The notes beneath the pieces were generated by a model. It made no database searches. It was not told the DNA's origin and worked only from the letters and a program-made list of their open reading frames with translations. A stretch of 64,000 nucleotides of DNA from Clavulina sp. PMI_390. Taxonomy: Eukaryota > Basidiomycota > Agaricomycetes > Cantharellales > Hydnaceae. Numbering within the stretch: position 1 is the stretch's first letter; each line of letters begins with the position of its first letter. Positions 48,439-59,187 of this stretch are shown one piece after another. The stretch lies in the NCBI GenBank assembly GCA_015039315.1, contig WIDE01000082.1, forward strand, positions 52,231-116,230. The letters are read 5' to 3'. Position numbers and translations under genes: made by a program.

Positions 48439-48965
48439 GGGATTCTACGATAAATTCACGAAACGTTGAGCATAGTATGTCAATTGCTATTGTAAACGAG
48501 TACTCCAGCTTTGGACCTGTATCCAACGCGCGATTTGTATTATAATTCAATAAAAGTCTCAAGAAGGCTATATTTCTCAGGGCTTGATCTTATGCGAGAC
48601 TGATATAGAAGCCCGAGGTGCGATGCAAAGGCTGAACATTGACCATTTGTTGAATCTCCATATTCAATGGTCAACAAACCTCAATAGATCCTATTGAGTG
48701 TTTTCCGCGGCATTCTGAGAGAGAACCTCATTAAACCTAACGTGGGACCCCAGCATCGAAGTTCAACATGGAGATAAGAACACTTCTGCTCTTAGAAATG
48801 TACATTGCCGCTCAGGTTGGCTGGTATAATCAGGAGAATTTACGCCTGCCGAAACACTTCCTTTTTGCATGGGAACAGCACATGACCTTCGTCTAAAGGA
48901 CTGAGATATCTACACAAACCCCAATACACAGCTAGCTCCTCCTCTCCCTTTCATTATATGAGAAT
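48439..48965. other. intergenic, no supported gene
   Basis: About 530 bases downstream of the glycosidase gene. Contains an AATAAA-like signal near 48550 (CAATAAAAG), which could serve as its polyadenylation signal. Confidence 0.4.
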
Positions 48966-49187
48966 ATGGCAAACCGTTTCCGCGGGAAGAAAACTGACCC
49001 CTGTGGTGGACCACCTAACTGCGCCTTCTTTGGTTGCGTCATAGTCGCCAAGGTGAGTGTCCGAAGTCTTCCTTTATTGCTTTGATCATGTGGCACCCCA
49101 CACTGGCAGTCAACAGTGATCAACTGTAAAGCACCACTGCGCGAGTCCACCCGCCATCCTTACACCAGTCAACTCGAGAATGAGTAA
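48966..49187 (+). CDS. possible two-exon small ORF or uORF overlapping the MYND start
   Basis: ATG at 48966; exons 48966-49052 and 49110-49187, with a 57-nt GTGAGT..CAG intron; 54 codons. It begins MANRFRGKKTDPCGGPPNC and ends eight bases past the ATG of the MYND gene in another frame. It could be a separate small protein or an upstream ORF in a spliced leader of the MYND gene. No family recognised; low confidence. Confidence 0.25.
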
Positions 49188-51987
49188 TCCTATCACGGAA
49201 CGAGAGTCTCAAAACCTCGCCATCCGGAAGACTGAAGATGAGTTGGGTCCCATCCTTATCACTAGTGGTGACGTCCCTGCACCCTTTAAGAGCGTACCAG
49301 AGCCAGTGATATGGGGTTTGCTCTTCGAAACGTTGACTCATATAAATGACGACGCGGCGAGTGCTGATCCTACGCACTGGGCTCGCGCGAAGAAGTGGTT
49401 GAGGGCTGGAATAATCGAGCGGCTTCTGTGCCTGATTCGAGACCTGTCACCCGTGCTCAACAGGCGACTCCAAGACCACCCAGTAAGTTATTCGACATAA
49501 TTATCTGTCTCGGAGAAATAGCAAACATGATATAATTTGTCGCGTAGAGAGTACCTGCTGGTTCTGTGGAGCCGGATTCTGCTGTACAGAGGATTTGGAC
49601 GACAGCTATGAGAGCGGTCCTTTATCTATTGTCCGCGATCGTTCCACGAAGGAACATGGCTGAATTCGAAAAAGCTATTAAACAGTTTCAGACGCACTCT
49701 GTTGAGCTCTTCACGGCATTCCTAGCCATGGACGAGATGCTCGCCCCAGTTCAGTCATCAAAATGGGCCGAGCAAGCCGGATCGGCGGTAGCGAACTTTA
49801 TCGAGACACTCCTACAAGTGCTCCTGATAGGCCCAACCGTTTCTAAGTTGCCAAAGGCAAAACGGTGAGTCGTCAATGATCATGTATAGCATTAATACTG
49901 AAACATCACCGCTGCGTATCTTCCAGCGCTGAGATTCCTCAAATTGCCTTTACGCTCATCATAAAACTCCGACAGTCCTTGACAGAGTATCACCTCGATC
50001 CCACCGCTGATACCCATCCATTTATCTGCAGTCTTTCCTCTAATATCCATGACCTTCATTCGAGCTTAGCTGTGACGGCTCAGTCTTGCATGTGGGTTAT
50101 CCTCTCAGAGGGAACATTGAAAAAGATAGACCAACATATATATGGATGCGACAGCGCCAGTGGATGTAGAAAGCACTTGACGCCATGCTTATCCCCTGGG
50201 GTTTCATCCATAACGGGTGTCTCATTCCAGTCCCTCGTGGACCAAACGACTTATGCCGAACGCGACACTTCGGAAAATAGCCAAATACATCGGCGTTCTG
50301 AGTATTGCCTTCTGGCACTCTTGGCCCAGTATGATCCCTCACCTACCGAGTTGATTAGGCTTATGAACCAGCACTCATTCATAAAATCTACACTTTGCGT
50401 TGCGAAAACAACGCTGTCAAATACTACATCTATGTTGAAATTCCGGAAACAAGAATTACCACGATCTGGGATGGATGAAATCGATCGATCTTGGCCCCAA
50501 AGTTTTGCCCGCGCCTGGGAAATGTGTATGCGGGTAGCTTCAACGGATAAAGATACCAGTGTGGCTCAAGATGCCATTGACTTTGGCATGATATTCATAC
50601 TAGAGTTGGTAACGCTGAATGATCCTGAACCATCTGAAAGCCCCAAGAAGTGTAAGTTTAGTTTATGTAGCTCTTGAAAGAATATCACTGATTTTAATAC
50701 ACTATGCGATTATAGGTGGAGGTATTGTCTCCACGATCTTGGGAGGCAAAATCTCCACTTTTCTGGAGACATTCTGGAGACTATTTGGAGAGTATTTCTC
50801 CACTTCTGGCTCCAAGATGGCCTATAAAAAGTCTCCACATTCGTCCCCATAACGTCTCCACAAATTAGACATGTCTCCACTTAAGTCTCCACTAAATATG
50901 GAGACCAGTTCCCCACTCAGTCTCCATATAATCACCACTATAACCCTTTGATTTTTTTCATTTATTCGATAGTAATTTGGGTAGAAAAAATTAAAAATGT
51001 ATTAACTCTAAGTACACTGGTAATTACAGGAGAACGAAATCGAATGTGAGTGGTAGAGTGAGATATGGACCACGAGTGCTGAAATCTATCATATTAGGCA
51101 GTCAGAATGCGGCAAAATCTTTGGAAAGCTATATATTACGAACTTGAAATAACCGTGCAGAGTAATAGTGAAATGCGCTAGAGAGTGCGCGAGGCCACGG
51201 TAATGCTTCAGATGTCTCTGGCTGCTACTTGCTGCAAATCAACACTATGGGGTAAACCTAATAAGGTACCCTACCTCTAGAACGCAATCCCCAGGTACGA
51301 TCCAGCACAGAACGTCGGTTTGGCCTTAGACGAGAGCGCTGATGGTGGTTGGGAGGAGAGGTGGAGCCTGTGGGGCCGGCTCACGTGATTCATCCCAAGG
51401 CTATTCTCGCTCAAGTCTCCACTTTTTTGTGGAGACCTCAGATTTGATGGAAAACTAGGTCTCCACAAAAAGTGGAGACTGCGGGAAAAAGTCTCCACTA
51501 AAGTGGAAACTGGAGATTTTACCTCCACGTTTGTTTGCACAGTGTATATGCTCAGACTTTCTTGCAGAGTTACCTCGGAACATTTATTCCATAACTCGAT
51601 CACGTCTTTCGGAGCAGGCGGATGATTCGTCTTACGTTGATGTGCTCAGACAACAGATCACAATTGTCCACCGACGCCTCCTTTCCCGCCCAGGGGTCTC
51701 AAAGGCCTTGATCAAAGGTTGGGGCGAGCTGGTGATTTGGGTGCATATTGGCGGATCTAATGCCTCAATTGGTGCCGTCTGCAACAACCCTGGGTGCGAT
51801 TCTCTCACTACCCCCAAACACCAGTGTGCTCGTTGTCATGCATATTATTGCTCACAACAGTGCCAGCGATCGTGAGTGCCTCGCATCTTTCCTTTCGCGG
51901 AATAGTTCACCTCAACCATTCCATTCATATTCCTCATCTAGTGACTGGAAATTCCACAAGATACACTGCATCCCCGCGAAGAAATAA
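49180..51987 (+). CDS. MYND-type zinc-finger protein
   Basis: Exons are 49180-49482, 49548-49864, 49927-50651, 51556-51871 and 51942-51987 (568 aa, all in phase). About 500 helical residues precede a C-terminal MYND finger at about residues 524-563: CNNPGC, then CARCHAYYCSQQC, then HKIHC after the last splice. MYND fingers bind proline-rich partners and are common in fungal regulators. The fourth intron is unusual: 904 nt against about 65 for the others, because an 813-bp inverted-repeat element sits in it. Without the element the acceptor TATAG at 50715 would join in frame to GTTTGTTTGC, restoring about eight residues (LFAQCICSD) that the present model loses. The function of the helical part is unknown. 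Confidence 0.75.
50716..51528. mobile_element. non-autonomous element with GTGGAGGTA inverted termini
   Basis: 813 bp. The left end reads GTGGAGGTATTGTCTCCA and the right end, read inward, GTGGAGGTAAAATCTCCA. Many copies of GTCTCCAC or its complement GTGGAGAC lie within about 230 bases of the left end and 120 of the right. Such clustered subterminal motifs are typical of DNA transposons. No coding potential in the middle. I see no clear target-site duplication. It abuts the ancestral 3' splice site of the MYND gene. Confidence 0.7.
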
Positions 51988-52624
51988 TCATAAAGTACAT
52001 TTAGCTGCCAGTGTTCCATCATTGACTCACGCGCGAAGACTCCGGATTCCCCACTAGTCGGTTCACCGTTTCTTACATTTTGGATGAATTTGATCTTGTA
52101 TCCGCGATATGAGCTTTTGGCCAAACTGCTTGTTGGCGACTCCATCCACACCCATGCATTATATCATGGAGTACGAGAATCAATATAGACGACAACGACG
52201 AACGCGCCTTTATCTCCAGTTATGATTGAACGAGAAGGTCAACTTGATACGCGAGCTAATCCATTCGAATAAAGTAGCGAGGTGTGAGACACAAAGCGAA
52301 AAAGCAGATTAAGAGAGCGAGAACGAGAGGAGGAAGCAGTGTGAAAGCTATGATCGGAGCAGCAGACGAAAGCGAGAACGAGAGCGCGTATTTGCTTCGG
52401 GGGAAGCGGAAGAATGCGAAGCATTAACAATCACAACATGGAGCAGATTGAAAAAAAAAGGTAAGTGTGTGAAATATTGGCAACAAACGAGTGGAAGATT
52501 GGGTGGATGGTGAGATGTGGCTTAAATCAACATAGTGAGATAATGCGGAGCATAAATCACTGGGTGAAAGTTTTCAAAAAGAAGGAAGCACTATGAAACG
52601 AACAACACTTGACGCGAAGCAAGG
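51988..52624. other. convergent intergenic region
   Basis: Shared 3' region of the MYND gene (plus) and the large zinc-finger gene (minus), with purine-rich stretches (GAGCGAGAACGAGAGG types) around 52310-52400. No gene recognised. Confidence 0.45.
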
Positions 52625-55600
52625 TTACAACATCCACCTCCTTGCTCTTGTAGTATCTTTTACAAGCACGTCTACCGCCATGGGTGCAGGCCCTGGCAAC
52701 CTGTCCCTCCAGTTTGTAGCGAGGTATGGCTGAAGAGGAACCAACGGGTCGAATGAATCACGCTCCTCCCACGCAGTAAGGAGATTATGCTCATCCATGG
52801 TGACTGTGAGCTCCAACTCTCGGACAAGATCGTCATCGAGATCTTCCTCGACATCACCATCGAGGTCTGTGCCGTCCTCTTGCTCCTCGTCTTCGTCCTC
52901 AGGAGAAGCGAGGCCCATATCGTTCGCGGTCTCTGCTCGTCTGGCTTGCTCAATCGCCGAGCCTATTTGGGCAGCGCTCAAGCTAGTGTTATTGCTTGGC
53001 ATAATGTGCACGGTTCCAAACGCGGGGTTGTGAACAGCACCGCCGGAGTTCGTCATGTCCGCATAAATGGCCTGGGGCGTAACTGGAGCAGGGGATGAAT
53101 GCACGGTCGTCGTTGACGAGGCATACGACGCGTTCGAGATGCTCTCGGAGGACAAAGCGTGGGCAGGGTGGGTGGACTGCTGGAGGTGATAATCATAGTG
53201 TGCATACGGCGTGGTTGCTGAGGATGGCGGATAGTGGGGCTGTGGAGCGGATGTGGAAGGGCCTGCTTGAGATGTGTAAGCGGGTTGATGATGGATTTGC
53301 TGCTGAACCATTGACCATGATTCGTCAGTCTGTGGCCGCTGACCCGTGAAACCGTTGGAGTGAATCTCGGGATGTTGCTGATGATGCTGGTATTGTGGTC
53401 CGTAGAGTGACGACGAAAAGGATCCCTGATTCGAAAAGGCCGCGCGCTGCTGCTCGGCAGACGGAAGAGAGGCGAGGTACTGGGGATTCTGGCCTGCATG
53501 AAGAACATTGGCTGTGGCGTTTGTGTTTCCGCCACGGGCGCTCCAACTATCGCGAACTTGCAACGGCGCCAAGCGGAGTGAATCATTTGTTCCGTCGGCA
53601 TGCAGGAGACCGTTCTGTTCGAGCGACCGCTCGTTCTTCTTCGCCGCCTGGACGGCTGCTTTCCTAAAGTTGATGAGCTGGATCCGGTCTGCCTTTGAAA
53701 GTAGCCCGAGCGCTCTGAGTCTAGTTCGTTTCCTCCTCCATGCTTTCCCACCATTGCCCGATGAGGACGGGTGATTGGGCGAATTTGGTGGAGAGGGTGA
53801 TGAGGAACTGGCTGAAGAGGCGCGCAACATGAGAAGCTTCTTCGCTGATGAAAGGGAGGGCTGGATGAGCAGCACGGCTTTTCGATTGTCCTCTCCATAC
53901 GGTCGCACAGGCGGAAGAGGGACGGATACGATGGGTGATGGGCGACGCACAAGCGCGAGCGCATTCGCATCGTCCTCGTGGGGGAGCGGGTGACAGTTCT
54001 CGTTCATAGAACCAGGGCGCCCCGATGCGTCCGGTGGGGACTGCCTCTCGTGAGGGAGGGGAGGCGGGGGACTGAGGCTAGAGCTGGCTGAACGAGAGGA
54101 GGGGTCGCGCCGAGCGATAGTAGGAGATGTTGCAGAGGTTGGGGACGTCAAGGCATCAGCCATATCCCCGTTCGCCCCATTGCCAGTAGGGGCATCCCAG
54201 ACTTGGTGGCCATCGCCATTTTCGTCCCATCTCTGATGGACAAAATGGATAGACGAGGATGACTGCTGCTGCTCTGCAGCTGCATCTCTGCCACCCTCGC
54301 CTTGACCCATACCAAGGAGCCCCGCGAACGGGAACGAAATGCCAATCCCGCTCTTCGCGAGCGTTGGCTTATCTGTCCACCAGCGATACGGCCCCGAACT
54401 CGTCAGAAGGGCAGCGTTCGTGCACCCGAGGAGCGATTGCGGGAGCCACGGTACACCGAAACAACGAACGGATTTCTGGGACTTGGAGGCAGCAGCGCCG
54501 GTACTTGAACGTGCGCGACGGCCTTGACCACGAGGCGTACCATTACCTCGTACAGTGAGGGCCGTCGCGGTAGTGGGTGAAGTCGGAGCAACGGTGGGGA
54601 AGCTCTCAGCGCGCTGAGGAGCGGGAGTCTGCAAGTGGTTCGGATGTTCCACTTGTGGGTGTTGCGGTATAGATGGATGCGATTGAGATCGCACTCCAGG
54701 GAGAGCCCCATGCGAAGTTGATGGGGCTTGTTGATGGAAGGGCTGAACGGAAGAGTATGTTCCGTTCGGGGTTGGCTCCTCATATCGAGGAGGGTAAGAA
54801 GGACCTGCTTCGGGTGGCAGATGAGGATGCGAGTGCATTTGAGGCACGAATTCGTGCTGGTTTTGATTTTGGGGTTGGTCATAATATGTGCCTGGCGCAT
54901 GTTGGAAATGAGCGTGCTGTGGCTGGGGTTGAGAGGGATGGCCATGGGGAGGAAGGGCGGGACCAGATGAGGGGACCGACGCAAATGCTACGGAAGGGGA
55001 GTGCGCATAGTCATACTGTTGTGGCTGAGGGTGTTGTTGAGGAAGGTAAGGCGGGTGCTGGGCATGGTCGAGGTGAGGAGGAGGATACGAATAGGCAGAC
55101 GAAGGGCCCGCATCTATTTGACCTGGATGAGGCTGTTGAGATGATATACCCCTACGATACGAGCAATAGCAGCCTAATTAGTGACTTCGATGATCCTGAA
55201 ATGGAAGAGATAACACATACCTGAAACTACCAGTACCGTCCATCGGCTGGAGATTAGCCAAGCTAGCAGGCAGGACCCTCGCACCAGCAGTCTTTCCTTT
55301 CGTCCTGGCTCCGGTCGCAGCGTCATCCTTCGCACTCGACTTTCTCGGTCTCCTCGCACTCTTTTCTACAGTTGCGTCATCGTCGACCGCACGGCCCTTG
55401 CCCTTAGCAGAAGACGCTGCCCGCTTCCTAGCAGGAGGCTCGACAGGCGAGGCGCCAGCAGTATCCGGATCCGCCTCGCCCTCCGCATCATCCTCAACAT
55501 CTCTCTCTCCATCATCATTCTCATCCTCCTCATCTATACGCGAGTCATCGACATCCCAACTCGGCCCATCAACTCTAAACGTCCCCATCACACCCCTGAC

Positions 55601-58600
55601 ATTCGACCGGTTACCAGAAGAAGCCTCAAACTTCTCTGCACGCGTGCTCGTCCCGGGTTCTCCAGGTGTCATGGTGACGTTCACAAAGCCCTGTTTCGTC
55701 TTTTTGACGCCGCAAGAAAGCCGGTGGCGGCGCATGTTTGAGGGTACGGAGAACCGGCGATGACACCGTGGGCATGCATGGGCTGTCGGTGGTGGAATCA
55801 TTGCCAACAACGAGGACGAGGGAAGTAGTAGTGATGAGTGGGGAGAATAGAGGTCGTCATGTTATCGAAGCATGATATGAGTCGAGAAAAACAAGTTGCG
55901 ACCATAGTCGACCAGATCGACGATGCAGAGCGAGCAGGGATGTTGCGTCATGCATTGCATACAGGACACACAACGTAGCCACACCCGTTTGTGTGCGAGC
56001 AAGCAGGCAAGTAAGCAAGCCACATTGGATTGCGATGCAGAGCAAAACCAAAAAAGCAAAAGGGAATTGAGTGAAAAAAAATAGCACACGCGAATCATTT
56101 GGTGCAGTGACCCCACAGCACATAACCAACACCACGAGACGTCATTGCCATCCATTACGATAATGATGATTTGCACCCCACAATGAAGAGAGGGTCCAGA
56201 ACGTTCGGCATATTGAGGGTTGGCGTTGGGAGCAGTGCACCACCGACGGAGCCAAATTTGCCCAGCGAGAATAGGGATGCGAAATGTTGACGGGTGGGGA
56301 GTTTAGTCGCGACAAGTGTGGGTGGACGTGAAGCGAATAACAAGAAGAGACCACAGGGACCAGGACAGGAAGCAGGGGACCCAAAATGAACGCCGAGGAG
56401 ATAAGGGGCCAGAACCAGAAAAATGCAATCGCGAGAGGATCGGGGTTCGAACATTATTGGTGATTCGCCCAGAAAGCAAGAGCAAGCAAGGGAAGCACAA
56501 GCAGATGAGCAACACAAGGGAAGAGAGAATGGGAGGCGTGGGTTTCATCGGAAGAAGGCCAGGTCATGCAGATAAGGAGAGGGAATCCAATTGTAAGCAA
56601 GAGTCAGTGGCGGAGGGTGGGTGAATGATTCACGCGTTGACAATCATAGACCAGAATAGCGTATTAGGCAGGACATGCAGCAGGTTGCCGCGCACCACAC
56701 AACGGCATGCAAATCGAGAGTCACGGCCGAAGCATGCGATCCATAGTGAGAAGTGGTAGAGCACGAGACGGCGCGGCATGTTGTTGTTAATGCAAGAGAA
56801 GGCAAGGCATCAGATGCAAATCGACAAATCGAGCATCACGGCCGAAACGAAATGATACATGTAAAACAATGATGAACCTTATCAGCAAGGCAGGACCAGC
56901 AAGTCAATATTGCACTAAAAGTAAACCACGCACGTTTTTCCCCTGTGTGGCTTAGGACATGCTACAGAGCGTGCAACAATGCCCCGACATAGCGTCGCGA
57001 TTGAAGAGCAATAGCACCCGCCAGCCACAGGCGCAGAAGAACCGCGCGATAGAGCCACCACCAACAGTTTGTTGTCGCCGTCGTCGTGGTCGTCGTGCCA
57101 GCCGGAGAATTATCGCGAGTCGAGTCCGTTCCGAGGGTGCCGGGGACATACATAGAGTGCGATAAGGGGTGAGCACAGTCAGAGTTGCATAGAGATAGGC
57201 AGGGCAACACGACGGAAGAATTGGATCGACAGGCAGATATCGGGAGATATACAGATAAAAAAAGAAAAAGAAGGTGGGGTTGGGTTAATATCGGGCCGTT
57301 TACGATTTGTTAGAGAGAGAGCATCCCCCCAGAATCATGAAACAAGATTCAATCGCAGGGTGCTCAGCCGCGGAACAGTACGGAGAGGGCGGAAAGTCAA
57401 ACGGACGGATGCGACTGCTCCGTAGAGGTGGTAGGCGGGCACGGAGGCGGCTCGGTCTCTTGACCACATAGTAGCAGAATGGCTCCCGAGGAGGACGAAA
57501 GATCAAATAAGAGGAGAGGGGTCGACGACGACTCACGAGGTTGAGAGCGCTCGGCCGATCGAACACAGCGTCGCACCGACTGCAATGCAAATACTTTTGT
57601 CGTGGGCCCACACGCGTATCGGGGCGGGACTTTTTCTTCTTTTTCTTACTACCTCCAGTACCTGGAGTTTGGGACGAGGACGAGGGTCCAGGTGTTGTGG
57701 CATCATGCATATCGGCATCTTCATCTCCCGAATAATCGTCGTCCATCACGACCGTTGTTGGGCCAGCTGAGGATGTGTGCTGGGGAGGAGAGGGGCTCGA
57801 GGGACGGACGATGATTTGGGATGGCGCAGAGGTGGTGGAGGTGATTGGTGAATGAGGGTGGGGAGGAAAGGCTGAATGCATCGAAGTTGGAGAGCGAGAA
57901 GCAGAGACGCATGAAAAGAAGAGACCGAATAGAGAGGAAAGGGAGGAGCAGGCAAGCCACAGCCATCATGTCATGTGGAGTGCGTTAGATCGAACAGTAT
58001 GTGCGTGTGTGTTGACAGTGAATGGGGGAAGACGTACTGGTTGGCGGAGAGAGCGACTGGGGCGATGTGGCGAATGGCAGAGACTGGAAGGACGACGGCG
58101 GTGGGGGTGTCATCTGTAACGTCGAGAGATGGTGGAAGAGAGGAGGAGGAGGAGAGGAGATGATGATTGATTGTTCGGTTTCATTGTGCAAAGTGATAGT
58201 ATTGTGATTATTATTATCGCGCACGAGCGGCGGCAACTTGTCAGCAAATCAGAGGTAAAACGTAGCAAGAAAGTAACAGACGCCGAGACGAACTTGTGAG
58301 GATGTATTTTGGGCATTATTGCCACCGATGCTGGCCGCCGTGGGGGCAGGCTGAGCCGAGGCCGTGTTGTTGAGGAAGGCCGGCGAGTGCGGGGGTGCCG
58401 ACATGGCTTCTGCTGACAGCACCACTGGCAGCTCAGGGACACTACTCCTGACGGTGGGCGCTAACGATGTCGAGGAATGGCGATGATGCTGCTGGTGATG
58501 ATGATGGCCTAGAGAGGAAGGGGAGGCTGAGGAGGCAAAAGTCAAGTTGGAAGGGAATGCAGGGACACCAGGGTGAAATTGTATTCTTGTCTGTGTTGAT

Positions 58601-59187
58601 AGTGATTGGGTTTGGGCGGCTGCTGAATGAAGAAGTCCTGCCACTGCCACCACTTGACGGCTGCGACGACCAATGGCATTATTAGCAGCAGCATCAGCCA
58701 CACCGCCACCCGTAGTCGATGCAGTTGTTGTTGTTGCTGTTCCAGTCACGTCTCCACCGGCTCCACTCCAGATTAAATTATTTAGGCCTTCAAAAGGGCC
58801 TAGATCGGGTTCCGCGCCATCTAGAAGACCGTGGTCGTGCGATCGTGGGGGAGGTGGATACTGCTGCTGCTGCTGTGGATTGTCGGCATATTTTTGCTGC
58901 AATAATAATAATCGCGAGTCCTGCTGGATCTCGTTCAGATCCCAGCCCGACGACGGCGCATTCAACTCCGTCCCTGCGCCGCCATAGAAACCGCCCCGAG
59001 GTTGCGGGACACTGACAGCACTGGTCGTGTTACGCGTTAGACTAACAGGGCGCTCGGCCTCTGGTAATCCCGAAGTGGCCACAGTCTGTGACGTTCGTGG
59101 GTCCCAGCCGCCACCGGCTACTAGGACTGTGTCAAGGGTGCTGCTGCTGGTGGAGGTGCGCTCGGCGATTCCCGACGCATTCCGCAT
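52625..59187 (-). CDS. large C2H2 zinc-finger transcription factor
   Basis: Six exons on the minus strand: 59187-58294, 58113-58038, 57871-57537, 56961-56934, 55782-55221 and 55151-52625. They total 4,422 nt (1,473 aa); introns are 180, 166, 575, 1,151 and 69 nt, all phases consistent. Two adjacent zinc fingers lie at about residues 418-468: CSRC-x12-HVLSH, the linker TGEKPHA, then CPRC-x12-HRLSC (C2HC). Finger 1 is cut by the 575-nt intron just before its first histidine. The linker is cut after TGEK by the 1,151-nt intron, through a 28-nt exon. The N-terminus is Gln/Ser/His-rich. After the fingers come a basic/acidic region and about 840 residues rich in Pro, Ser, Gln and His with an acidic DEDEEQEDG segment. 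Expected: a nuclear DNA-binding regulator; targets unknown. Confidence 0.8.

Noticed and set aside
50716..51528. CACTA-type element in the MYND intron
   Set aside because: The ends read GTGGAGGTA, not CACTA, and no 3-bp duplication is visible; superfamily left open.
53053..53970. Long minus-strand frame of 305 codons rich in Arg/Pro/Ser
   Set aside because: Shadow frame within the last exon of the large C2H2 gene, caused by its biased composition.
55785..55810. Independent start (MIPPPTAHACP) for a gene at 55.8-52.6 kb
   Set aside because: The acceptor CAG at 55783-55785 joins the previous exons exactly through TGEKPHACPRC, so a separate gene is much less likely.
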